DNA of 64,000 nt, from NCBI GenBank assembly GCA_900770925.1, contig CAAGLY010000017.1:5310-69309 (forward strand), given 5' to 3'. Under the pieces are notes generated by a model. That model was not told where the DNA came from. It saw only the letters and a program-made list of their open reading frames with translations, and did not search any database. Source of the DNA: Bacilli bacterium (lineage in GTDB: Bacteria; Bacillota_I; Bacilli_A; RFN20; CAG-288). Shown piece after piece: positions 34,574 through 43,733 of this stretch. How positions within the stretch are numbered: the stretch's first letter is position 1; each line of letters starts with the position of its first letter. The translations under genes and the position numbers were made by a program.

Positions 34574-36724
34574 ATGAAATCCAAATTCACGTTGAGTCTG
34601 CTCTCTGTTCTCTCCTTAGCTGCTGTTGTCGGTTGCTCGCCTAAGACTTCTGCCCAGACTTCGGATTCCGGAAAAGTCGAGACCCCATCCGAACCGAAAG
34701 AGGAGAAGGTTACGCTGACTAGGTCTTGCTACTACGACGACGATAGCCGCCATAGGAAGTTCGTCCAGGATGCCGGTGCTAAGCTTCCGTATACCGGAGC
34801 CGATGGAACTACCTATAAGGCCGGCGATTTCAAACCGGTCTGGCGTCAGAGGCAGAAGAACCTTGATAGGACCATCGATGACGTCTCTCCTAATGGCAAG
34901 ATTGCTATTAAAAAGAACTTCGATACCATCAAATCTAACGGCTTTAAGGCTTCTGGAAAGGACATCAATGTTGCTCAGGGTAACTCTGATCAGATCTTAG
35001 CTGCCGGTACTGAGTCTTCTAAGCCGATTGTCAACTTAAAAGACCATCTTAACGAGAGGCCGAATTTCAAGAAATTCCTGGATGATTCTCCGGCGGTCAA
35101 GAAGATTATCACTGCTTCCGATGGCGGTATCTACTATGCTCCGTACTTCGATGGCTTCGACGATATCGAGCGTAGGAGGATGGTCCGTCAGGATTGGGTC
35201 GAGAAACTCTTAGATGGCGATAGGCCGACTACCGGACTTGGAAACAAAGATCTCGAAGTTAAGGAATATCAAGCCACTAGGCCGGATTCCATCGATACCG
35301 ACATCGATGTTGTCGTCAATGGTGCAAAGGGCACGGTTAAGAAGAAATATGCGGCTGGCCGTGGCATTATCGCCCGTAGGAATGCCGAAGAGCATTTAAA
35401 TGGCACTAAGGCCCTTGAGCTCCTTCGCAGCTATATCGATGAGACCTATGAAAATGCTTATGGAGAGAAACGTTCTCAGCTCTTCTGTGGCGGAAAAGCT
35501 GCCTATGATGCCGATGAGCTTGTCGCTTTATTCCGTGTTGTCAAACTCAACTCTCAATTCCTTACCGGCAAGGCTGATCAGGAAGTCGTTCCGTTCTTCC
35601 CGCGTGCTAATACCAATGACCGTCTTGGCGATAGGATCCGTTTACTCCAGTTCTGGGGTATCCGCGGAACCGAATCCCGTAACCTCTATAGGTATGTCCA
35701 TACCGATGGAAAGCTTGTCGATACCCGTGGTACGAAAGAATTCCAGAAGGGATTAAAGATCCTCCACGAGCTCTATGACGAAGGATTAAGGTATAAGGAT
35801 TTCGACAAGGCCGGTTCGGATAAAGGTGATTTCCGTGGTCGTTTCCTTAAAGGCGACAATGGCTTTGCCACCTATGACTACAACCAGACCACTACTGCTT
35901 ATAACAACGATGATAAATGCAGCAAATTAAATGACGGCAAGTTCCTCTTCGCTTCTATTCTTCCGGCTGTTGCCGATTGGGATGATGGAACTGAAGGAAA
36001 TTACATCCATTACACGGAGAGCTGGCGTTCTGTCAAACCTCAGGGCTGGTTCATCACTTCTCAGACTACCGGTGCTAAGCTGACCAAAGCCTTAAAGAGG
36101 TTTGATTACCTCTATTCCGGAGAAGGCAACCGTTTAAGGTCCTATGGTCCGAATGGCTATCTGAAAAAGAAAGCCGATGGTTCTATCGAAACCAGGAACT
36201 ATCAGGGCAAACAGGTCCCTGTCCTCTCTGATGCCTGCAAGCAGGAATTAAAGACTCTTACCGGCGGCAACTATACCAACTACTATCGTTACTATCTAGG
36301 CGGTACTTTCCCGGTCGGATATATCAAGGAACAGGGTATGGAGTTCCAGACCGTTGCTACAAAGGCTCAGCCTTCTCTCAACGATATCAACGATGCTATC
36401 TCTTTAGGTGTCCTCCAGCACGTCAACCATAAGAACGGCAACACTAACCACAGGCAGGATATCGTTCCGACCACCTTACCGTTCACTGAAGCCGAGAACA
36501 AAGCCGTTGCTTCTAACTTCACCGCTGTCAACAAATTCTTCACCGAGACGAAGGGCGAGGAAATCAAGGTCTCTAGGTACACGATCATTAAGGAAGGATT
36601 TGGAAAGATTGGCGACTATGATAGGTCTGAAGAAAAATTCCTTTCTACCGTCAATGATTCCAGGAACTTAAAGGGTCTTGTCAAGTACTACAACGACGCT
36701 TATATCCGATATCTGGGCAGGTAA
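34574..36724 (+). CDS. Extracellular solute-binding lipoprotein of the LplA type
   Basis: About 716 residues, clearly longer than the ~500 of B. subtilis LplA. Signal peptide and lipobox (AAVVGC, Cys at about 22) are followed by a Ser/Thr/Pro-rich linker. The mature part has the features of family 1 solute-binding proteins, with many aromatic residues (PYFDGFDD, QGWFITSQT) for sugar stacking. It captures oligogalacturonides for the two permeases encoded just upstream. AGGAGG sets the ATG at 34574; an in-frame TTG further upstream has no such site. Confidence 0.88.
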   Translation: MKSKFTLSLLSVLSLAAVVGCSPKTSAQTSDSGKVETPSEPKEEKVTLTRSCYYDDDSRHRKFVQDAGAKLPYTGADGTTYKAGDFKPVWRQRQKNLDRTIDDVSPNGKIAIKKNFDTIKSNGFKASGKDINVAQGNSDQILAAGTESSKPIVNLKDHLNERPNFKKFLDDSPAVKKIITASDGGIYYAPYFDGFDDIERRRMVRQDWVEKLLDGDRPTTGLGNKDLEVKEYQATRPDSIDTDIDVVVNGAKGTVKKKYAAGRGIIARRNAEEHLNGTKALELLRSYIDETYENAYGEKRSQLFCGGKAAYDADELVALFRVVKLNSQFLTGKADQEVVPFFPRANTNDRLGDRIRLLQFWGIRGTESRNLYRYVHTDGKLVDTRGTKEFQKGLKILHELYDEGLRYKDFDKAGSDKGDFRGRFLKGDNGFATYDYNQTTTAYNNDDKCSKLNDGKFLFASILPAVADWDDGTEGNYIHYTESWRSVKPQGWFITSQTTGAKLTKALKRFDYLYSGEGNRLRSYGPNGYLKKKADGSIETRNYQGKQVPVLSDACKQELKTLTGGNYTNYYRYYLGGTFPVGYIKEQGMEFQTVATKAQPSLNDINDAISLGVLQHVNHKNGNTNHRQDIVPTTLPFTEAENKAVASNFTAVNKFFTETKGEEIKVSRYTIIKEGFGKIGDYDRSEEKFLSTVNDSRNLKGLVKYYNDAYIRYLGR

Positions 36725-36751
36725 AATCCGAATCTGATTCGCTGTTGATTA

Positions 36752-36781
36752 GGCAAGGGGAGAAGGAATTCTCCCCCTGCC
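36752..36781 (+). terminator. Strong hairpin after the solute-binding protein gene; attenuator or mRNA stabiliser
   Basis: GGCAAGGGGAGAA pairs with TTCTCCCCCTGCC with one bulge on each side and a 4-base loop. Only a weak T tract follows, so it may terminate partially or protect the upstream mRNA, which would raise binding protein over the downstream genes. Confidence 0.6.
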
Positions 36782-36810
36782 GTTTATTCAAAATAAGAGG
36801 GTAACAGACC

Positions 36811-37410
36811 ATGAAAAAAATCCAGGAATTCCTTCAGAAATATTTCGGTTATATCACCCTGTTTTCCTATGCCCTTTTTGCTATCTATGCTTTAGGAAGG
36901 GGAACGGCAGCTGCTCCTTGCACTTACTATGAGTCAAGGAAAAACTTCTATAAACCGATTGAACCTTATAATAACGCATTTCTGATTTTTGCTATCATTG
37001 GACTATTGCTCGGCGCTTTCTATAGGGTACTCCGCTGCCATACTAGACCAATCTACTATGTGTCTAACTTTGTCTGGTTCGGTCTATTGATTGTCTTATC
37101 TATTCTCTCCGGCGTTTTCCTTATTAAAGGCACTATTCTCTACTCCACGAATTTCAAGACTCTTCCATTTCAGGAAAGGAATACCTATTTCCAGGAACGT
37201 TCCCTAGGAAGGAAGATCAATCCTAAATCTCCGGTTTTTGCCCTTGGCTATCTCCTTGGTGCTCTTCTCTTTGCTCTTGCCCTTGTCTCTGCTTTTGTCC
37301 TTGCTGATAAGATTCCTAGCCGTATCCGCTATGAAGAAAACAAGAAGAACCATGTTCCTAATCCTGTTACCTACGATTCGAAGAAAGATAGGAAGGAGGA
37401 AAAGAAATAA
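36811..37410 (+). CDS. Membrane protein of unknown function (accessory to the importer)
   Basis: 199 residues with about four membrane segments (15-32, 57-77, 84-110, 149-170) and a basic, cytoplasmic C-terminus of about 30 residues. An extracytoplasmic loop holds RGTAAAPCTYYESRKNF. No family recognised. The stop overlaps the next ATG by one base. With three other unknown membrane proteins it surrounds the ATPase gene at 37997. Confidence 0.65.
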   Translation: MKKIQEFLQKYFGYITLFSYALFAIYALGRGTAAAPCTYYESRKNFYKPIEPYNNAFLIFAIIGLLLGAFYRVLRCHTRPIYYVSNFVWFGLLIVLSILSGVFLIKGTILYSTNFKTLPFQERNTYFQERSLGRKINPKSPVFALGYLLGALLFALALVSAFVLADKIPSRIRYEENKKNHVPNPVTYDSKKDRKEEKK

Positions 37411-37994
37411 TGGATACCAATGAAAACAGAACCTCTTTTGAGGTAAAGGAGAAGGTTGGAAAGAAGACTTTCTCTCAGAAAATCAAAGATTATTTCCTTC
37501 CGAAAGGAATCCAGGTCGATAGGCTCCGCTATCGTCCGAATAAAGCCTGCTATAATTTCGGTCTTCTTGCCTGTCTCTTCCTCTGCTTAGCCTTCGCCTG
37601 CCAGTATTCCGGAACGGGTATTTCGGATTCTCCAATCATCCTGCTTGGAAAAGAAGTCAAGGCCGGGCCTCTCACCGGTATTGATATTGTCATCAACATT
37701 CTTCTTCTTCTCTTCAGGCTTACCTCTTCTATCACCAGGAAGAACTATTCTAAATCCGGTTCTATCGGAGCCATTATCAGGGGAGTCATCAATATTGCCC
37801 GCTCTTTCTTCTTCCCGTTAGCTCTTTTAAACGGAAAAGTCAGGGGTGCAACTCTTTATACCTGCATCCTCTGCTTCTATGTGATTGCCGGTGTCCTTCT
37901 TATCTTAGCTGGATTGCTGACCTTCTTCCGCGGTTCTACACTCCGTGCCTATCTTAAGACCGTCAAACCGATTGAGAACGAGAAAGGCAACTAA
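37410..37994 (+). CDS. Membrane protein of unknown function (accessory to the importer)
   Basis: 194 residues: a charged cytoplasmic start of ~45 residues, then about four membrane segments. The part LNGKVRGATLYTCILCFYVIAG (in part) lies in the third and fourth. No known domain. It is translated in tight coupling with the preceding membrane protein and is two bases from the ATPase gene, which suggests a common complex or at least strict co-expression. Confidence 0.65.
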   Translation: MDTNENRTSFEVKEKVGKKTFSQKIKDYFLPKGIQVDRLRYRPNKACYNFGLLACLFLCLAFACQYSGTGISDSPIILLGKEVKAGPLTGIDIVINILLLLFRLTSSITRKNYSKSGSIGAIIRGVINIARSFFFPLALLNGKVRGATLYTCILCFYVIAGVLLILAGLLTFFRGSTLRAYLKTVKPIENEKGN

Positions 37995-37996
37995 CT

Positions 37997-39070
37997 ATGG
38001 CAGACTTACAGCTACAGCACTTACAGAAAATCTATGAAGGCGGCGTAAAAGCCGTCGAAGACTTCAATCTGGATATCAAGGACGGCGAGTTCATCGTTCT
38101 TGTCGGTCCTTCCGGATGCGGAAAAAGCACGACTTTAAGAAGGGTAGCCGGATTAGAGGATATCTCTTCCGGACATCTGATCATTGACGGAAAGGATGTG
38201 ACGACCTTAGCCGCCAAAGACCGTGATATTGCCATGGTCTTCCAGAACTACGCTTTATACGGAAATAGGACCGTCTACGAGAATAGGGCCTTTAGCTTGA
38301 CTCTCCGTAAACGTCCTGCCGAAGAAGTCCATGAAAAGGTCAGGCATGCAGCCAAAATCTTAGGACTTGAACAGCAGCTGAATAAGAAACCTGGCGAATT
38401 AAGCGGCGGACAGCGTCAGCGTGTCGCTAGGGGACGTGCTATCGTCCGTCATCCGAAAGTCTTCCTCTTCGACGAACCTCTTTCTAACCTCGATGCTAAG
38501 CTCCGTTCCTCTATGCGCCGTGAGATTAAGCTTCTCCATCATAAGCTTGGTGCAACGATGATCTATGTTACGCATGACCAGACCGAGGCTCTTACGCTTG
38601 CTGACCGTATTGTTGTTAGGAGCAGGGGTAAGGTACAGCAGATCGGAACTCCGTATGAAGTCTACCATCATCCGGCAAACGCCTTTGTCGGCTATTTTAT
38701 CGGAAACCCGAGCAGGGATTTCTTCGATGGAAAGATACAAGACGGTAAGTTTGTCGGAAAAGACCAAAGGGTAGAAGAAGTGCCTGAGCGTCTGAAAGAA
38801 GGCATCAAGCAGTATGAGGGAAGGCCGATATTAAGGGCTATCCGTCCGGAGAATTTCCTCCTTGGCGGAAAGCATCCCTTCACGGTCGATGTTGTCGAAC
38901 ATCTAGGAAGGAACTCTCTGATCCATGGTTCCTTCTACGGATATAAGACGATCAGGAAGAGGCCAGGATGGCTTGAATATAGTCAGGGAGAAGTCATCAA
39001 TGTCTCTCTCCGTGACGATAAGGTCTGCTTCTTTGACTTCAGGGACGGCAATGCCGTTAAGGAAAACTAG
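37997..39070 (+). CDS. msmK: MsmK/UgpC-type multisugar ABC transporter ATPase (copy 2)
   Basis: 357 residues. Walker A GPSGCGKST, signature LSGGQRQR, Walker B FDEPLSNLDAKL, switch YVTHDQTEAL and a C-terminal TOBE domain. AGG again restores conserved Met: TTLR-M-VAGLED and EN-M-AFSL. The gene lies inside the transporter operon and is the most direct energy source for the permeases at 32548 and 33556; copy 1 at 21723 may be redundant or serve another importer. Confidence 0.93.
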   Translation: MADLQLQHLQKIYEGGVKAVEDFNLDIKDGEFIVLVGPSGCGKSTTLRRVAGLEDISSGHLIIDGKDVTTLAAKDRDIAMVFQNYALYGNRTVYENRAFSLTLRKRPAEEVHEKVRHAAKILGLEQQLNKKPGELSGGQRQRVARGRAIVRHPKVFLFDEPLSNLDAKLRSSMRREIKLLHHKLGATMIYVTHDQTEALTLADRIVVRSRGKVQQIGTPYEVYHHPANAFVGYFIGNPSRDFFDGKIQDGKFVGKDQRVEEVPERLKEGIKQYEGRPILRAIRPENFLLGGKHPFTVDVVEHLGRNSLIHGSFYGYKTIRKRPGWLEYSQGEVINVSLRDDKVCFFDFRDGNAVKEN

Positions 39071-39082
39071 GAGGGTATCAAC

Positions 39083-39733
39083 ATGCAAGACCAGAAACAG
39101 GAAAACAAGAATACTCCTTCTTCTTTAGGCTTCCGCAGCGATGCTGACCATGCGATTGAAAGGAACGGCCTTAACGAAGTCAGTGATGATGAAGAAGATT
39201 TAAGTAAGGCTAGGGCAGAGAGTCCTTTTAAGCTCTTCTTAACCCGTACCTTCATCCGCTTAAAGAACCATATCGCGACGATTCCTTTAATCTTCGCTTG
39301 CATCACCTGTAGGATTTTCACCTTCAACATTCCAACCCATGTCAACGCGATTGTCATCCTCTCTAACAATAAGAGCAATGCCATCCTCTTCTTCGTCAAT
39401 ATCGTAGCTTCCTTCAGGTCTGTCTTAATCTATCTTAACGCCCAGTCAAGAAAGGCAAGCAAGAAACGGTTTATCCTCTTCTTTATCCTCTTCACCCTCA
39501 TCACTGCCTTAGAAGTCGTACTTGACTGTCTCCATATCAACGATATCAATATCGAAAGCGGACTCTATAACGATCTTAATGCCATTAAGGATACGGCTGG
39601 CTATGTAGCAAAGTCCAAATCCTTGACTAGGACACACAGGATCTTTTTAATTATCACGTTTGTCCTAGCCGCTTTATGTCCGATCCTGCAGCCTTTATGC
39701 AAGAAGATACATCTCAAACGGAAAAAGAAGTAA
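39083..39733 (+). CDS. Membrane protein of unknown function (accessory to the importer)
   Basis: 216 residues: a hydrophilic, acidic N-terminus of ~60 residues, then four membrane segments (about 69-91, 105-123, 133-151, 187-205). No domain recognised. AGGAGG precedes the start, 12 bases after the ATPase gene. Confidence 0.6.
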   Translation: MQDQKQENKNTPSSLGFRSDADHAIERNGLNEVSDDEEDLSKARAESPFKLFLTRTFIRLKNHIATIPLIFACITCRIFTFNIPTHVNAIVILSNNKSNAILFFVNIVASFRSVLIYLNAQSRKASKKRFILFFILFTLITALEVVLDCLHINDINIESGLYNDLNAIKDTAGYVAKSKSLTRTHRIFLIITFVLAALCPILQPLCKKIHLKRKKK

Positions 39734-39759
39734 AACAATTCGTAAAAGGTAACCTATCA

Positions 39760-40320
39760 ATGAAACAAGACCAGCCGGAAAAGAAAAAAGAAGGAGTCTC
39801 TTTAAGCAAGGAAGAGAAGAAAAGGGAAAAAGCAAACCGCTCCTTTCTTGCCCGGATTCCTTATCCGGTCAAGGCTCTTTTCATCAAGTATTGGTTCTTT
39901 GGCCTGAACTATTTCCTTTTCCAGATGGGACTTGGCTATCTCTTCTTACAGCTGACCGAACAGAATTCCCTTTATCTTAGGCTGATTTCTTCCTTTGCTC
40001 TCGGCGTATTCAATGATTTTCTTGTCTATCCGATTCTCGATACTATCCAGATTTATGATGGGCAGGGGAGTCCATATTGGAGGTGCCGGGGAAAACATAT
40101 CTATTCCTTCTTTGTCAATGTCCTCTATGGATTTATCGTCGGGGCTTTATCCTGGTTTATCTGCTTAAAGCTCTATCTTCTTATCGCTTCTCTTGACCCC
40201 TCTACCTTCTTCTTCCGTGAACCCTTCTCCTTCGCTCTTGTCAGGTTTATTGTTGACGGTCTGTTTATCTTTATTAAAGATATTATTATCCGTTTAATTA
40301 AAGGAAAGGAAAGAATATGA
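39760..40320 (+). CDS. Membrane protein of unknown function (accessory to the importer)
   Basis: About 186 residues: a very Lys/Glu-rich start followed by four membrane segments; YPILDTIQIYDGQGSPYW-M-CRGKH is a distinctive loop in the middle. The frame is open from 39676, but that part overlaps the preceding gene, so the ATG at 39760 is preferred. It overlaps the GH28 gene by four bases. Confidence 0.62.
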   Translation: MKQDQPEKKKEGVSLSKEEKKREKANRSFLARIPYPVKALFIKYWFFGLNYFLFQMGLGYLFLQLTEQNSLYLRLISSFALGVFNDFLVYPILDTIQIYDGQGSPYWRCRGKHIYSFFVNVLYGFIVGALSWFICLKLYLLIASLDPSTFFFREPFSFALVRFIVDGLFIFIKDIIIRLIKGKERI

Positions 40321-41858
40321 GCTATCGTATCGTAAAGACAACTCCGGTCTCTGTTACTGTCGAACTCGATGATAAGACCCCTTTCTTTTCTTCTGTTACC
40401 CATGAAGTCTTTCTTGACGGAAAGAAGGTCAAGGACAGGAAAGAGAATGTCTTTACTCTCTTTGACTTAAAGCCCGATACTTCCTATTCTTTTTCGATTG
40501 ACGGGGAAGAAAAAGAATTCAGAACTGATAAAGTTTCCTGTATCCTTTACGCTTCCTCTTTTGTCAAAGAGAATAAATGCCAGGATGATACACTTCGTCT
40601 TCAGCTTGCTATCTCCTTCACTCCGAAAGGAGGAAGGCTTGTCTTAGATGAGAAAGAATATCATGTCACCTCTTTAAGGAGGAAGTCAGACATGGTTCTC
40701 TTTGTTCCGAAAGGAACTACGCTATACGGAAACCCGAATGAAAAAGACTATCCTCTGCTTCCGAAAGAAAGAGAGGATATCCTAAATCACCGTAAACTTC
40801 CCTGCCAGAGCTGGGAAGGAGACTTCTATATCTCTAAGCCCTCGCTTCTGAACAGGATTGAGACGAAGAACGTCACCCTTGTCGGAGAAGGTGTTATTGA
40901 TGGCTTGGCTAGGGATTCTAAAGAGTTCTGGCATGATGTCAAGAAACTGCCTTATGGGCGTCCTTCTCTGATTTATTCTTATGATGCAGAGAATCTGACT
41001 ATGGTCGGATTGACGTTAAAAAACTCACCCGCATGGACTATTCATCCCTTCTTAAGCCGGAACCTTTCGTTTTTAAACCTCTTTATTCAGAACCCGAAAG
41101 ATGCTCCGAATACCGACGGCAGGGATCCAGAAGCCTGCACCGGAAGGGAGATTTTGGGCATCCGTTTTTCTGTCGGGGATGACTGTATTGCCTTAAAGAG
41201 CGATAAACGGAATCTTGCCAGGCATAGGAAGACTCCTCTCTCTGACTGCCTGATCCGTAACTGCTACAGGAAAGAGGGACATGGAGCAATCGTCCTTGGA
41301 TCAGAGGCGGCTTATGGAATCAAGGACATTAAAGTCGAATGCTGTCTCTTTGAGGACACGGACCGTGGATTACGGATTAAGACAAGACGGGGAAGAGGAA
41401 GAGAGTCAATCAGGGATGGGATTCTGTTCAAGGATATTGTCAGGAAGAACGTCCTGACTCCCCTTGTCAGGAACAGGTTCTATTTCTGCGATCCGGACGG
41501 AAAGGATTTTTCTGTCCAGGATAAGAATCCTCATCCGGTAAGCGAAAGGACTCCTTTCCTAGGCTCCTTTACCTTCGATGAGATCAAAGCTTATGATTGC
41601 TCAATCGCTTTTGGTTTCTTCTACGGGCTTCCGGAGCAGAAAATCAAATCCATTACGATCAAGGATTCTCTTTTCACCAGGAAAGAGGATGCCAAAGAAG
41701 GCTTCCCGGCTAGGCTATGCGATATCGAGAAGAGGAAAAAGCAGGGATTTGTCTTCTATAATGTCGAATCGGTCAAGCTGATTAATGTTAAGACAGACGG
41801 AAACGAAGGGGAGAGAGCTGTCTGCCATCATGTGCTCTCCTTTGAAGATCATGAATGA
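40317..41858 (+). CDS. GH28 exo-polygalacturonase-like hydrolase, no signal peptide
   Basis: 513 residues. A fibronectin III-like domain (about 1-70) is followed by a GH28 beta-helix. All four family motifs are present: NTDG, GDDCIALKSD, GHGAIVLGSE and RIKTRRGRG, giving the catalytic Asp triad, the His and the Arg/Lys pair. The layout fits exo-acting enzymes that release galacturonate from chain ends. Without a signal peptide it would act on imported oligogalacturonides in the cytoplasm, feeding UxaC. Confidence 0.9.
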   Translation: MSYRIVKTTPVSVTVELDDKTPFFSSVTHEVFLDGKKVKDRKENVFTLFDLKPDTSYSFSIDGEEKEFRTDKVSCILYASSFVKENKCQDDTLRLQLAISFTPKGGRLVLDEKEYHVTSLRRKSDMVLFVPKGTTLYGNPNEKDYPLLPKEREDILNHRKLPCQSWEGDFYISKPSLLNRIETKNVTLVGEGVIDGLARDSKEFWHDVKKLPYGRPSLIYSYDAENLTMVGLTLKNSPAWTIHPFLSRNLSFLNLFIQNPKDAPNTDGRDPEACTGREILGIRFSVGDDCIALKSDKRNLARHRKTPLSDCLIRNCYRKEGHGAIVLGSEAAYGIKDIKVECCLFEDTDRGLRIKTRRGRGRESIRDGILFKDIVRKNVLTPLVRNRFYFCDPDGKDFSVQDKNPHPVSERTPFLGSFTFDEIKAYDCSIAFGFFYGLPEQKIKSITIKDSLFTRKEDAKEGFPARLCDIEKRKKQGFVFYNVESVKLINVKTDGNEGERAVCHHVLSFEDHE

Positions 41859-42411
41859 GATAACTGTTCTGCTTTCCTTCCTTGATCAGGGAGATAAGGA
41901 AAAAAGGAAAAAGGCTCTTCCTTTATTGATAAAAGGAGCCTTACTTGAAGAGGATGATTCCATCACCTTCAAAGAGGAAAAGGACTTTTCCGTCTTTGCC
42001 ACTAGCTTCTCCGCCTTATGTGAAGACAGGGGACATGATATTAAGGCCCTTGTTATCCCTGGAGAGAAAAATCCCCTCTATACAGACTATCTTGCAAAAT
42101 GCGATAATAATAGAGTTGTTTCCCTTTATTCCTTAAGGAATAACAAGGAAGATTACGCTTCTTTCTATCCTCTCATCGAGCATAGGGACAAAGATATATT
42201 AAAGACCGTCCTCTCCTATCTCTACTACAATGATTCTCCGATTCTCTCTTCCCTTCCTCTCTACATCCACCGGAACACGGTCGTGTACCGGAGGAACCTG
42301 TTCAAGGAAAAGACCGGTCTGTCCTTATCTCTGTTCGAGGATAAGAGGTTCGTCTACAATCTTATTCAATCGTATCTTAAAAAGGAGGATACACTCAATG
42401 AAGAAATTTGA
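41851..42411 (+). CDS. PucR/CdaR-type regulator (C-terminal helix-turn-helix)
   Basis: About 186 residues. The C-terminal ~55 residues match the PucR-type HTH: LYIHRNTVVYR-M-NLFKEKTGLSL, with AGG read as Met. The N-terminal part has no recognised domain and may sense a ligand. Placed between the GH28 gene and eda with overlaps on both sides, it is probably a local transcription factor for the locus. The ATG at 41851 is used; the frame is open earlier but only inside GH28. Confidence 0.7.
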   Translation: MNEITVLLSFLDQGDKEKRKKALPLLIKGALLEEDDSITFKEEKDFSVFATSFSALCEDRGHDIKALVIPGEKNPLYTDYLAKCDNNRVVSLYSLRNNKEDYASFYPLIEHRDKDILKTVLSYLYYNDSPILSSLPLYIHRNTVVYRRNLFKEKTGLSLSLFEDKRFVYNLIQSYLKKEDTLNEEI

Positions 42412-43033
42412 AATTCTGTCTGACCTTCTTAACAGCGGAGTTGTCGCTGTTATCCGTGCCGATTCGGTCGATGGCGCCATTAAAAGGTGCAAGGCTGTTC
42501 TAAAAGGCGGAATCAAAGGACTGGAAGTCACCTTCACTGTCCCTGGTGCTGAAGAAGTCATCAAGGAGATGAGCAAGGATAAAGATGCCATTGTCGGTGC
42601 TGGAACTGTCCTTGATGAAGTCTCCTGCCGCTATGCCATCTTAAAGGGAGCCAAGTTCATCGTCTCTCCTAGCTTCGATCCGAAAGTCGCTGAAATCTGC
42701 AACCTCTATCAGATTCCCTATATCCCTGGCTGCAGGACTCCTACCGAAGTCGTTACCGCTAGGAAGGCAGGCTCTGATCTGATCAAGATCTTCCCTGGCT
42801 CACTCCCGGGACCTGAATACTTAAAGGCCCTTCACGGACCTCTTCCGCAGGCTTCTTTTCTTCCTTCCGGAGGCGTCTCCCTTGAGAATGTGAAAGATTG
42901 GGTCAAATGCGGTGCTGCTGCTGTTTCCGCCGGCGGATACTTAACTGCTCCGGCTAAGACAGGAGACTATGAAGAGATCTCTAAGCGCAGCAAAGCCTTT
43001 GTCGATGCGGTTATGGAAGCCCGGAAGGCATGA
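42398..43033 (+). CDS. eda: KDPG aldolase
   Basis: 211 residues, class I aldolase of the KDPG/KHG family. Motifs: VVAVIRAD, GLEVTFTVP with catalytic Glu, VGAGTVLD, and KFIVSPSFDPKVAE with the Schiff-base Lys, then IPGC-M-TPTEVVTA-M-KAG, in which AGG at 42734-42736 supplies the Met of the classic PGCMTPTE motif. IKIFPGS and LPSGGVSLEN follow. It splits KDPG into pyruvate and glyceraldehyde-3-phosphate. AAAGGAGG sets the start. The stop codon overlaps the regulator start (ATGA). Confidence 0.93.
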   Translation: MKKFEILSDLLNSGVVAVIRADSVDGAIKRCKAVLKGGIKGLEVTFTVPGAEEVIKEMSKDKDAIVGAGTVLDEVSCRYAILKGAKFIVSPSFDPKVAEICNLYQIPYIPGCRTPTEVVTARKAGSDLIKIFPGSLPGPEYLKALHGPLPQASFLPSGGVSLENVKDWVKCGAAAVSAGGYLTAPAKTGDYEEISKRSKAFVDAVMEARKA

Positions 43034-43710
43034 CGAAGGAGAGCGAAGTCATTTGGGAAGAGCTCGAGAATGATATCGTAACTAGGAAATACCTTCCTGG
43101 CTGCAAGCTAGCAGAAACGGAAATTGCTAAGAAGTATCATCTGTCCCGCACTCCCATCCGGGATATCTTCAAGGCTCTTGAACAGGACGGACTATTGGAA
43201 GTCCGGTCCCAGTCTGGATCCTTCGTTACCCCGATTAACCTGAAAGACAGGGATGACAGGATGTTCATCCGAGCATCCGTCGAATTACAGATTCTTACCC
43301 GACTTAGGGGAAAACTTGAGGAAAGCGATTTTGTTTACCTTGAGAAAGACCTCAGGGAAAGGAAAGCAAGGTCGGAAGAAAAAGCCAAGGACGACACCTT
43401 AGACTTCGCAAACCATTTCTTTGACATCGACAATCATTTCCATGCCTATCTCTATGCTAAAGCAAAGAAAAGCAGTGCCCTGGAGTGGCTTAACACTAAG
43501 CATCCGACCTTCAGGCGCTACCGCTTCCTTACCTTCCTCCGTGATGATCCGGAACTTGAGAACTTCTATCTGACACATAAGGCAATTCTGGATGTTCTGA
43601 AAGAGCCGAATGATCAAAGACTCCGGGAGGTGGTTGCCCGACATAATTATTCAGGAAGGATCGGTCTTGACAAGGTCAAGACGGAACGGCCTGAACTCTT
43701 CGTCCGATAG
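43030..43710 (+). CDS. GntR-family regulator, FadR subfamily (FCD ligand domain)
   Basis: 226 residues. N-terminal winged helix (about 1-70): LAETEIAKKYHLSRTPIRDIF and DGLLEVRSQSGSFVTPI. C-terminal all-alpha FCD domain with metal-binding candidates DIDNHFH and a late H of VVARHNYS. Members such as UxuR/ExuR/KdgR sense uronate intermediates. It is translationally coupled to eda and is the best candidate to bind the three CTTGTATACAAG palindromes; this is inference. Confidence 0.88.
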   Translation: MTKESEVIWEELENDIVTRKYLPGCKLAETEIAKKYHLSRTPIRDIFKALEQDGLLEVRSQSGSFVTPINLKDRDDRMFIRASVELQILTRLRGKLEESDFVYLEKDLRERKARSEEKAKDDTLDFANHFFDIDNHFHAYLYAKAKKSSALEWLNTKHPTFRRYRFLTFLRDDPELENFYLTHKAILDVLKEPNDQRLREVVARHNYSGRIGLDKVKTERPELFVR

Positions 43711-43733
43711 TAAACAGAAAGGAAATTTTGAAA

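Noticed and set aside
39676..39759. Upstream extension of the membrane protein at 39760
   Set aside because: It lies wholly within the preceding gene, and the ATG at 39760 gives a normal hydrophilic start.
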